A stretch of 41,629 bases of DNA from Planctomicrobium piriforme (lineage in GTDB: Bacteria > Planctomycetota > Planctomycetia > Planctomycetales > Planctomycetaceae): NCBI GenBank assembly GCA_945860955.1, contig CAMATH010000076.1, forward strand, positions 1-41,629, given 5' to 3'. Below, piece after piece: positions 1 to 8,200 of this stretch. The number at the start of each line of letters is the position of its first letter. Position 1 is the stretch's first letter. The translations under genes were made by a program, and so were the position numbers. The notes under the pieces were generated by a model. It saw nothing but the letters and a program-made list of their open reading frames with translations, did no database searches and was not told where the DNA came from.

Positions 1-77
1 GGCGTCTGCTCCGCCGCCGGGATCTCGATTCCCGCGATGACGATCGGTTGGATTGGCTGGGGGTCTGACTGGCTCAT
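1..77 (-). CDS. N-terminal fragment of an unidentified gene, cut by the window edge
   Basis: Reading the minus strand from an ATG at 77-75 gives 25 open residues beginning MSQSDPQPIQPIVIAGIEIP before the window ends. The short pattern of an Ile/Val-rich strand followed by G-x-x-I-x-x-A/G-E resembles the extreme N-terminus of succinylglutamate desuccinylase/aspartoacylase-family proteins, but 25 residues cannot settle this. No clear Shine-Dalgarno sequence precedes the ATG. It is divergent from the GNAT remnant at 139-390. The identity is a guess; that a gene starts here is moderately likely because the frame stays open and the sequence reads like protein. Confidence 0.35.
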   Translation of the reverse strand, partial: MSQSDPQPIQPIVIAGIEIPAAEQT

Positions 78-138
78 GCGCCATACATTCCCCGAAAAAC
101 CGACTTTGAGTAAATACCAGTTTCCGAGGGGTTATTGA

Positions 139-390
139 GCAGTTACGGGAATTGGTCATATTCCTAACGTCGTTGTCGACGCTTCAGTTCGCGGCCAGGG
201 ATGGGGAAGAAGGCTGCTGGAGTACGCGCTCGATCACTTTCGCCGGGCGGGGCTGACTCATGCGAAGATTGAGACGCTCGCACAGAATGCGGTGGGGAAT
301 CATCTGTACCGGGATTTAGGATTTGTTGAGGTTGCGCGGCAGGTGCATTTTGTCGCGCGGTTGGGTGAGAGTGCGGCGGATTCGCGGTGA
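139..390 (+). pseudogene. GNAT acetyltransferase remnant (C-terminal half only)
   Basis: The frame from 139 to the TGA at 388-390 reads like the second half of a GNAT N-acetyltransferase. There is a beta strand with the acetyl-CoA pyrophosphate-binding motif VRGQGWGRRLLEYA (Q/R-x-x-G-x-G/A), then an R-A-G-L/K-I-E-T strand, then N-x-x-x-x-L-Y-R-D-L-G-F, the usual C-terminal signature. A stop codon lies at 136-138 in the same frame and there is no ATG, GTG or TTG at a useful position. The substrate-binding N-terminal half of about 60-80 residues is therefore missing, and the 60 bases to the left do not encode it in another frame that I can see. I read it as a truncated, non-functional relic; a sequencing frameshift is the alternative. 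Confidence 0.6.
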
Positions 391-444
391 GGCACGGGAC
401 AGGAGCATTGGGCTGACGCCGCCCCGCTCGCCTGGGTCCTGGGG

Positions 445-2559
445 TTAGCCGCCGCCTGTGATTTCCATCAGGTCGCCGAAGCGTTCGAGAACGCGGATTT
501 TCAGTGCCGCGAATTCCGGGGAATCGAATTCGCCCAAACGGACGAGTTCCTGGGCATGGTCGCGGGTGGTCGCCAGCAACGGTTCGTCTCGTACCAAATC
601 AGCCGCCAGCAACGGCAGGTCGCCGTGCTGGCGAGTTCCTAAAACGTCGCCAGGACCGCGGATTTTGAAGTCGGCTTCCGCCACGTCGAACCCGCTGACT
701 TGTTTCTCCAGAATCTCCAGACGCGACGTTGTTTCCGGGGTCGCGACACCGGAAAAGAGAAAGCAATAGCCCTGGTACTGCCCGCGTCCCACCCGACCGC
801 GCAATTGGTGGAGCTGCGCCAGCCCGAACCGCTCGGCGTCATACACCACCATCAGAGTGGCGTTCGGAACATCGACTCCCACTTCAATGACCGTCGTGCA
901 GACCAACGCCTGAATTTCCCCCTCGCGAAACGCTTGCATGGTCGCCTGTTTTTGTTCTGCGGAAAGTTGCCCGTGCAGTAGCCCGAGTTTGATATCACGA
1001 AGTGCGCCCGCCTGGAGTTCTGCGAAGACCCGCTCGGCGGCCGCCGGCTCGGTGCGGCCGACGGCATCTCCCGCAGGGGGGGGGGCGTCGACAACCGCAG
1101 CTCCCCCCTCAATTCGCGGACAGACGATGTACGCCTGCCTGCCGCTGGCGATCTTCTTTCGGATGAAATCCCACGCTTTCGCCCGATTGGGTTCCGGTGG
1201 AACGCGATGGGTCGAGACCGGCTGGCGTCCCGGGGGGAGTTCGCGCATCACCGACAGCTCGAGATCGCCGAACTGTGTCAGGCACAGGCTCCGCGGGATC
1301 GGGGTCGCGGTCATGACCAGCGTGTGGGGCAACATGCCATCGACGGCGAACTGCGCCCGTTGGCGCACGCCGAATCGATGCTGCTCATCAATGACCACCA
1401 ACCCGAGTCGCGCGAACGACACATCCTTCTGGATCAGCGCCTGCGTCCCCACGATCAATTGCGCCTGGCCGTTCCGGATCCGCTCGTGGGCCTGTCGACG
1501 CTCTCCTGTTGTCAGCGACCCCGTGAGCAGCAGTCGCTCCACCCGGCTGTTCGCGAGACAACGCTCCAGGGTCGCCCAGTGCTGCTGCGCCAGAACTTCG
1601 GTGGGAGCCATCAAGACCCCCTGATAGCCGGCTGCGACGGCCGTCAGCAGCGCGTAGATGGCCACAACGGTCTTCCCCGCCCCGACGTCCGCTTGCAGCA
1701 GGCGGTGCATCGCCTGACCCGATGCGAGGTCGGTGCAGATCTCGGAAATGGCGAGATCCTGCCCTCGTGTGAACGGAAACGGAAACAACCGACGGATGCG
1801 GGCGTCAACTTTGCTCGACGCGGGGAATACCGGCGCTTTCGACAACCGTTGCCATGCCCGACGCCGGAGCGCGATTCCCAGTTGAAACTCCAGTAGATCC
1901 TGATACGCGACCCGGTGGAGTCCTTTGCGATAGTTTTCGATCGTGGTGGGCAGATGGACCAGTCGTAACGCTTCGGGCAAACCCGGAAGAGAATTCCGGA
2001 CGCGGAAGTCGGCAGGGAGAGTGTCGGCGACCAGCGGCGCATACTCTTCGACAGCGTTTCTCACGATCCGCCGCATCTCATGCATTTTCAATCCTTCGGT
2101 CAGCCGATAGCGGGGTAAGACCCCCCCGTTGGCTTCCGAATCGTCGGGATCGAGCCACTGGACATGCGGATTCCCAAACTCCCAGCGCCCCGCCCGTCGC
2201 TTTGGTTTTCCAGAGAAGATCACGAAATCGTTGTGGCGGAAACGTTGGAGGATCCAGGGTTGATTGAACCACAGGCCGCGGACGTAGTTTCCGTCGCACT
2301 CAATTGCGACGCCAGTGAGAGTTCCCCCTTTTTTGGTTTGTCGACCGTCGAGATCGACCACCCGACCCCGCACCTGGCACGCGACGTCTTCGACAATGTC
2401 GCGGATCTTCGTCACCCGGGTGAGATCCAGAACATCGCGGGGCAGCGTGAACAACAGGTCGCTGACGGTACGGATCCCCATTCTCGCGAGTTGTTCGGCA
2501 CGCTGGGGTCCGACACCACGCAGGAACTGCAAGTTGCGATTGAGGGGAGATTCGTCCAC
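445..2559 (-). CDS. recG: ATP-dependent DNA helicase RecG
   Basis: RecG is the branched-DNA helicase that regresses stalled replication forks and processes recombination intermediates. The 704-residue product is close to the usual length of about 690. In order it shows the N-terminal wedge/OB region opening with the helix-hairpin segment FLRGVGPQRAEQLARMGI, Walker A DVGAGKT, the DEQH box (VVIDEQHRFG), motif III ATPIPRS, and motif VI QLRGRVGRG. The start is GTG at 2559-2557: an in-frame TGA lies nine bases upstream, so no longer start exists, and the conserved N-terminal segment begins only about a dozen residues in. No good Shine-Dalgarno is visible. A run of ten G (C in the gene sense) at 1076-1085 sits in a Pro/Ala-rich insertion between helicase motifs. 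A terminator-like hairpin stands just upstream (2577-2620). Confidence 0.96.
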   Translation of the reverse strand: MDESPLNRNLQFLRGVGPQRAEQLARMGIRTVSDLLFTLPRDVLDLTRVTKIRDIVEDVACQVRGRVVDLDGRQTKKGGTLTGVAIECDGNYVRGLWFNQPWILQRFRHNDFVIFSGKPKRRAGRWEFGNPHVQWLDPDDSEANGGVLPRYRLTEGLKMHEMRRIVRNAVEEYAPLVADTLPADFRVRNSLPGLPEALRLVHLPTTIENYRKGLHRVAYQDLLEFQLGIALRRRAWQRLSKAPVFPASSKVDARIRRLFPFPFTRGQDLAISEICTDLASGQAMHRLLQADVGAGKTVVAIYALLTAVAAGYQGVLMAPTEVLAQQHWATLERCLANSRVERLLLTGSLTTGERRQAHERIRNGQAQLIVGTQALIQKDVSFARLGLVVIDEQHRFGVRQRAQFAVDGMLPHTLVMTATPIPRSLCLTQFGDLELSVMRELPPGRQPVSTHRVPPEPNRAKAWDFIRKKIASGRQAYIVCPRIEGGAAVVDAPPPAGDAVGRTEPAAAERVFAELQAGALRDIKLGLLHGQLSAEQKQATMQAFREGEIQALVCTTVIEVGVDVPNATLMVVYDAERFGLAQLHQLRGRVGRGQYQGYCFLFSGVATPETTSRLEILEKQVSGFDVAEADFKIRGPGDVLGTRQHGDLPLLAADLVRDEPLLATTRDHAQELVRLGEFDSPEFAALKIRVLERFGDLMEITGGG

Positions 2560-2565
2560 GCGTCG

Positions 2566-2760
2566 TCAGCAGGTAGAAAAAGAAAGCGTTCTGAATGTTG
2601 CAATCATCCAGAACGCTTTCGGTTGCCATGACAGGAGTGCGGGCCAACGCTTCCTGCCACCGCAATAGAAGTATTTAGCAATCTTCGCGCCGCAATGCGA
2701 GCATCCGTTCCGTGACTTCACAAGTGTTTGCCAATTCTTCACTTGAAAGGCTGTTTCCAT
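2566..2760 (-). CDS. Doubtful small ORF with a CxxC...C motif
   Basis: The stretch between recG and the secreted protein (2621-2927) holds no clear gene. The only candidate is a 64-residue minus-strand frame from an ATG at 2760-2758. It contains SRNGCSHCGAKIAKYFYCGG, reminiscent of a degenerate SEC-C or zinc-ribbon motif (Cys-x2-Cys, then Cys after nine residues). A weak GGA lies six bases before the ATG; a longer frame begins at 2862. Its last codons run through the terminator-like hairpin at 2582-2620, which argues against a real gene. It may be a decayed SEC-C fragment. Very low certainty. Confidence 0.18.
   Translation of the reverse strand: METAFQVKNWQTLVKSRNGCSHCGAKIAKYFYCGGRKRWPALLSWQPKAFWMIATFRTLSFSTC
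2577..2620 (-). terminator. Strong hairpin plus T-run (terminator or recG leader attenuator)
   Basis: On the minus strand GAAAGCGTTCTG pairs perfectly with CAGAACGCTTTC (12 bp; arms 2620-2609 and 2593-2582). The stem is extended inside by one mismatch and ATG/CAT, leaving a 7-base loop, and is followed at once by TTTTTC. This is the layout of an intrinsic terminator for minus-strand transcription. It lies only 17 bases before the recG GTG codon. It therefore either ends a transcript from upstream or acts as an attenuator in the recG leader. On the plus strand no T-run follows, so it is not an obvious plus-strand terminator. Confidence 0.55.
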
Positions 2761-2927
2761 GAATTCCGTCCGGTACGAAAAACATGTTCCACGTACTGGC
2801 GCATCGGAACGATCGGCGAAATGCTGCGACTGGCGCGAAATAGTACAGTCAGATCTGTTCAATTTTGCCGCACACGCGCCGCTCCAGCACGACCGCCAGT
2901 TTCCAGTTGCGGGAGAATCCGTGGCGA

Positions 2928-3824
2928 TTACGGGGTCTTTTCCTCAGCCTTGCCGTCGGGTTTCTTGCCCGATTTCTTCTTGTTGAACCCGAAGGGATCC
3001 TCCACATCGCCTTCCGCCGGCTTGGCTTCCATCTCCTCATCGGGTTTCGCAGTTTTCGTGCCTTTTTTCGTCTTCGACGTGTTTTTTGCCGTCGCCTTCA
3101 CCGACTCGCGCGCTTTCCTCTCACGCTTGCCCGCAATTTCGTCAGCCGTGAGGGGGTTCTCCAGTTGGATCGCGACCAAGCTGGGAAGGAACTTCCCCCC
3201 CCGGGTGGTCCCCTCCAGCTCGACCGTCGCCCCAGCACGGATCAAGTCGAACTGATTCGTATGTACCCGAACCTCGATTTCTCCCCCTTGCTCAAAATTC
3301 AGCTTCTTCTGGGATCCGCCCACGTTGATCATCAGCGCGTCTTTTTCCGCAGCCACAATCTGGCCCGCCAGATGAAACACCTCCGCGGAAACCGAATCCC
3401 GCTGAATGCCCGCCGCTGGCGTCGCCGATCCGTGATAGATCTCGAATTTTCTGGCAAACAACTCCTTGTTGGATTCCACTGCGGAATTCGTGCTCACGAA
3501 CACCTTCGGCTGCAACAACGTCGCATCCCCCGGTGCCGTGATCGAGACATTCATCTTTGGCGTCAGCAGCAGGGGGGCCATCGTCTCGCCCCCCTCCTTT
3601 TCGATCGTCAACAACGCCGCCTTTCCCTTCATCTCGACCTCGGTGATTTTTCCCGCGATCTTTTCCGGTTCCGGCGTATTCTTCTTGCCCTTGGCCCCTT
3701 GCGCATACGCGCTCGATGCCCCGCAGGTGGCGACCACCGCGACGCACATCAGACAGACAGACAGCCCAAACCACCCCAGCCGACCGGTTGGGGAAAATGC
3801 CAGTAGACGTTCGCCAGACGACAT
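2928..3824 (-). CDS. Secreted protein of unknown function with a Lys-rich tail
   Basis: The frame is open from 3932, but I place the start at ATG 3824-3822 (298 residues). GAGGA lies about seven bases before it, and the product then begins directly with a signal peptide: a basic n-region, the hydrophobic stretch FGLSVCLMCVAVVATCGASS, and a plausible signal peptidase I site after AYA, near residue 42. The mature part has alternating short strands (about residues 50-210) and looks like a small beta-rich domain. The last 70 or so residues are Lys/Glu/Ala/Pro-rich and probably disordered. No catalytic motif is visible. It is divergent from the SxtJ-like gene, with 158 bp between them. I do not recognise a family; similar secreted proteins are common in planctomycetes. 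Confidence 0.75.
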   Translation of the reverse strand: MSSGERLLAFSPTGRLGWFGLSVCLMCVAVVATCGASSAYAQGAKGKKNTPEPEKIAGKITEVEMKGKAALLTIEKEGGETMAPLLLTPKMNVSITAPGDATLLQPKVFVSTNSAVESNKELFARKFEIYHGSATPAAGIQRDSVSAEVFHLAGQIVAAEKDALMINVGGSQKKLNFEQGGEIEVRVHTNQFDLIRAGATVELEGTTRGGKFLPSLVAIQLENPLTADEIAGKRERKARESVKATAKNTSKTKKGTKTAKPDEEMEAKPAEGDVEDPFGFNKKKSGKKPDGKAEEKTP

Positions 3825-3982
3825 TGTTGGTCCTCGGGGATCGCAGGGGCGCGGACGATGTCGGAATCCGAACCAGATTCTAGCGACATAATCCAAACAG
3901 ATCAGTCTACCGCCCTGTCGACACCACGCCAAGCGCTCCCCCCACTTGACGTCGTTTTTCCCCGACGCCTATAACCGCTCTC

Positions 3983-4402
3983 ATGTCCCTCATCGAACTC
4001 AATCACAACCCCTCCCGTACCGAACTGAAACTGTTCGGCGGTCTGTGGTTGCCGATCGCGCTGGCGCTCTTCGGCTTCAATCTGTACCGCAAGCATCCCG
4101 AGTCTCCCTGGCCCTGGGTCTTGTGGGGCATCGCGGCGGTCAGTGCTGTTGTCGGGTGGGTTTCGCCTGCCGCGATCCGCTGGGTCTACGTCGCGGCGAT
4201 GTACATCGCGTTTCCCATTGGCTGGGTCGTTTCGCACATTCTACTGGCGGTGATCTTCTACGGAATGTTCACCCTGTTTGGACTTGTGATGCGGCTGCGC
4301 GGTCGGGACGTTCTCGGTCTCACATTCGACAAGTCTGCGGAGACGTACTGGTCTCCCCACGCCCCCGTCACCGATCCCGCCCGCTACTTCCGTCAATTCT
4401 AA
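3983..4402 (+). CDS. SxtJ-family membrane protein
   Basis: This 139-residue product has two to three membrane helices (about residues 22-36, 45-63 and 69-100). It ends with the signature I associate with the SxtJ family: a helix running into TLFGLVMRLRGRDVLGL, then FDKSAETYW and a C-terminal YFRQF. SxtJ-like proteins are named after a saxitoxin-cluster gene and are usually found beside a DUF5989 protein and a carbamoyltransferase. Their role is unproven; a membrane partner of the carbamoyltransferase is often assumed. Here the DUF5989 gene follows 21 bp downstream, but no carbamoyltransferase is in the window. The pair is probably co-transcribed. The ATG start puts a short polar N-terminus before the first helix, as expected. 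Confidence 0.8.
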   Translation: MSLIELNHNPSRTELKLFGGLWLPIALALFGFNLYRKHPESPWPWVLWGIAAVSAVVGWVSPAAIRWVYVAAMYIAFPIGWVVSHILLAVIFYGMFTLFGLVMRLRGRDVLGLTFDKSAETYWSPHAPVTDPARYFRQF

Positions 4403-4423
4403 AGTGTTCCGCGAAAGTGCCAT

Positions 4424-4663
4424 ATGACCAGTCCCACTCCGTCGGATCCGAACTCCCCGCGACCGACGACCCTGCCCGAACAGCAGTCGTTCGAACAGCA
4501 TGCGGTGGAGGCGGAGCCGGGACTCATCATGGAGTTCTGGGACTTCTTGCGGTTTAATGGCAAGTGGTGGATGACCCCCATCCTGATCGTCATGCTGCTG
4601 GTCGCCGCGCTGCTGGTCCTGAACGCGCTCGGGTTGACGCCGTTTGTCTACACGACGTTTTAG
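4424..4663 (+). CDS. DUF5989-family single-pass membrane protein
   Basis: A 79-residue protein with a polar Pro/Ser/Gln-rich N-terminus (1-33), the pattern MEFWDFLRFNGKWWMTPI, one strong membrane helix (about 50-67) and a short tail ending PFVYTTF. The W-x-F-L-x(5)-K-W-W-x-x-P-I motif followed by one helix and F-x-Y-T-x-F is typical of DUF5989 proteins. The gene lies 21 bp after the SxtJ-like gene on the same strand, the usual pairing. The function is unknown. The N-terminal extension of about 30 residues is longer than in the shortest members; ATG at 4529 (MEFWDF) is an alternative start. Confidence 0.8.
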   Translation: MTSPTPSDPNSPRPTTLPEQQSFEQHAVEAEPGLIMEFWDFLRFNGKWWMTPILIVMLLVAALLVLNALGLTPFVYTTF

Positions 4664-5261
4664 CGGACTGGTGGAAACGTCAGGAGCTGCGGAGCCGGGC
4701 TATTTTCCGCACGGCGTCAAATCAGACGACTCGCGTCCCCTGCACCGGCTGGTGCGATGGTCTCGACGTAAGATCAAAACATCGCCTGTCATCGTGCCAC
4801 GGTCCCCAGACCCCATCTGCTCAAGGCGAATGGGGCCGTTGCCAACTCCAGCCGCCGTCCGGCTTTCGCAAGACCCCATCCGACGTGGGCGCAATGTCTA
4901 GGTTTTGGCCGCGTGGAGTATGACTCGCGCCGAATGGTATTGACCACTCTCGCACATTTCGCGTATTACGCCTGCCACACCTTCCCTCTCCTCAAATCGC
5001 GTCGTGCTGGTTTCGTCCGCTGTCGCGATTCTCGCGTGCCGAATCTCTTCCGCATCCGCCCGCAATCTACGGTCGGCAAGCCGTGGGCGGAACTTCTGAT
5101 TCGCTGCTGACGCCAAGTCTCTGTCTGTCGTCACCTCCCGTCGCGTAGTTCGTGCGTTCACCGCGCGATTCTCACGCCCCCCCCTCGCGCATCCCGCGCA
5201 CCGCGACAACTTCCCCCCTATCCCACCCCTCCCTTTCCCGTCACATCGATCGAGGTTTTTC
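4664..5261 (+). other. Intergenic region upstream of the secretin gene
   Basis: About 600 bp without a convincing gene. Open frames here on both strands are Arg/Ser/Pro-rich and have no recognisable motif. The left end holds one copy of a dispersed 52-bp repeat (4698-4749). The right end is pyrimidine-rich and leads into a clear Shine-Dalgarno (GAGG, about 7 bases before the ATG at 5262). I could not pick a convincing -35/-10 pair, though the promoter of the secretin gene must lie here or further upstream. Confidence 0.5.
4698..4749 (+). repeat. Dispersed 52-bp repeat, copy A
   Basis: Aligned without gaps to 10847-10898, 43 of 52 bases match by my count. The best-conserved core is GGCGTCAAATCAGAC, and TGCACCGGC ends both copies. 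Both copies sit in intergenic DNA after a plus-strand gene. It does not form a long palindrome and I do not recognise it as part of an insertion sequence. Confidence 0.6.
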
Positions 5262-8200
5262 ATGTTTCCGTTGGACGATCGACTTTCGCCACCCTCGACG
5301 CCCTCGCGGCGTTCGGTTTCGTCCAAGGTGGACTCGACCCGACGGACGGCCTTTCAACTCCTCACCTGGACCGGCATTGTCTCCACCACGCTGTGGTGCG
5401 CGGCCCCGGCATTCGCCGGCAGCGAGGCCCAGTCCTCAATTCGCCGCGGGACACGAAAGCCCGCGATCACCGCGCGGGCTCAATCCCCCGTGGCGGAATC
5501 CGCCGAAAGCCGCGATCAGGTTGCCAAAGCGCGTCGCCTGATGGCCAGTGCTCACGCCGCCCTCAAAGCGGGCGAATTCGATGACGCTCAATCGCTTGCC
5601 GAGCAGGCGGGTGACTGCGATGTGGTATTCGACAAGCTCGATATCGATCCGGAAATGCTTCTCAGTCAGATCGCGGAAGCCCGCAAGAATCATCGGAACA
5701 AGCCTCGGGCTTCCCGTGGCAAATCGGTCGAGTTGCCGGAGGATTCCGAAGCCGAACTTGCGGAACACGCGCCCGACGAATTGAGCGCCGACAATTCCAG
5801 CGACGCCCCCGCCTTCGAAGACCCCAGCGTGGCCGAATCGAGGAATTCGGCGGACGACCTGTATCACCAGGGAAAAGAGTCGCTCCGCGACGGCGATCTT
5901 GACGCGGCGTATGACTGCTACTTGCGCGCCTTCAAGTCGGGCGAACGCCTCCCCGCCCGGCAGATGACCGAGATTCGGGAATTTCTTTCGAATCACAGCG
6001 CGCGACGGGTCGCGACCAAAAAGAAGAGAATCCAACTCACCTCGGCGGAACGCGAAGAGTCGACAACCGACGCCATCACCGCCGAGTCCGAAGAACCCGC
6101 TGTGGACGCCGCAGACGATCGTCGTCAGGTCTCGATCGACAAACTGCGTACCGAAGTGCGAAACGCCAAATACAAGGCGGAAAAACTCGCCGAATCAAAT
6201 CCCGACGCCGGTCACGAAGTTCTCACCGCGATTCAGGAACGGGTCACCAGTTCCGGCCTCGACACCACCACGACGGCACCACTTCTCAAGTCCATCGCGG
6301 CGTCCCGACAGGCGATCGACTACGCCCGCAAAATCAACGGGCCGAAACTCGATCTGGAATCACGAAACCAGGAGGTTCTCACCGGAATCCGCCGGGAACG
6401 TGACTCGAAAATCATGGTCGAAAAAGAATTCGCCGAGAAAGTCGACGAATTCAACGTCCTGGTTCGAGAGAAGCGGTTTGAAGAGGCCGAAGTGGTCGCC
6501 AAACAGGCGCAGCAACTGCGTCCCGGAGACGAAGTCGCCGAGCTGATGGTGCTGAAGTCAAAATTCGCCGCCCGCAGCCATTTCAACGACTGGTTGAAGG
6601 AACGCAAAGCCGACGAGTTCGGCAAACAGCTTGACGATGTCGAACGGACGATCGCCGACCACCCCTTCACAACCGACATCGACTACGGCAACCCCAAGAC
6701 CTGGAAGGACATTGTCAAGCGGCGCGAGAAGTACCGCAACAACCCCAGCAACTACCAACCGTCGGTCGAAGAACAGAAGATCAAAGAGAGTCTCGCGCGA
6801 GATGTCTCGCTGCACTTTGAAGATGTGCCGTTGAGTACGGTCATCAAACACCTGCAATCGCTCGCCGAGATTAACATCATTCTGGATCCGGCGGGACTCG
6901 ATGAAGAGGGAGTGACGCTCAGTACGCCGGTATCCATCGATCTCGACAAGGTGAAGATGAAGACGGCGCTGCGGTTCCTTCTGGAGCCCTTGCGGCTGGC
7001 GCACACGATCAAGGACGACGTGCTGAAGATCACCAGCCGATCGCGCCAACAGGGAGAGCTGCAGACACGCACCTACTCGGTCGCCGACCTGGTCGTTCCG
7101 ATTCAGAACTTCAGCGCACCCGATCACTTCAGTGGTTCCGGATCCCACTCGGGATTGGCGGGGGGGGCGATGACTGGCAATCGCGGCCAAATGAACATGG
7201 CCAGTAACAAGGGACGCGGTGGTCAGGCGTTCGCGCAAATCGACGATCGCGGCGAAGCGGGGGGATTCGGCGGAGTTCCGGGATCGCGGGATCGGTCGGA
7301 TAAGTCGGGAGGATCGCAGGTCGCCGACTTCACCGAGCTGATCGATCTCATTCAGTCGACGGTCGATCCCAGCAGTTGGGAAGCGCTGGGCGGGGTCGGT
7401 TCGCTCCGCCCCTACAGCACCACGCTGAGCCTGATCATTCGTCAGACGCAGGCGGTGCATGAAGACATCGCCGACCTGTTGAAACAACTGCGTCGTCTGC
7501 AAGACTTGCAGGTGACGGTCGAAGTGCGATTCATCACCGTCTCGGACTCGTTCTTCGAACGGATCGGAGTCGACTTTGACTTCAACCTTCACGACAACGT
7601 GGGGGATGGCAATCTGCCCAACACGTTCGGCCAGCCCTTGCCGCCAAACGGTATTGGAACCTCGATCGCCACCACACAGGCCGGTCAGGCAGGACAACAG
7701 GCGGGTCAGGCGGGCCAACAGGCAGGGGCCGCGGGTGCCGCTGGTGCGGGCGCGACGGCCCCGTTCTCACAAGGCCCGCCTCGCGACACGATCAACCGCA
7801 ATCAATTCCAGCGATACGGCAGCGTCGTCGGTTTGCTCCCCAACAACACGTTTCCCAACAATCTTGACATTCCGTTCCGCCAGGGATCGTTCCCAATCGG
7901 CGTGCCGACATTCGGTGGTTTTCAACCCGAGGCTGGTTTGCAGGTTGGGTTGGCCATTCTCAGTGACATTGAAACGTTCTTTCTGATCAACGCGTCTCAG
8001 GGTGATCAGCGATCGAATCTGATGTTCGCCCCGAAGGTCACTTTATTCAACGGACAGTCCGCCACGATTTCCGATCAGGTGCAGCGACCGTTTGTGACCA
8101 GTGTGATTCCGACGGTCGGCTTCGGCTCGGTTGGATTTCAGCCCGTGATCACGACCCTTCCCGATGGAATCAGTCTGACCGTTCTCGCCGTGATCTCGGC

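Noticed and set aside
4898-5326. 142-codon open frame on the minus strand before the secretin
   Set aside because: Overlaps the secretin start and has a random Arg/Glu/Gly-rich composition.
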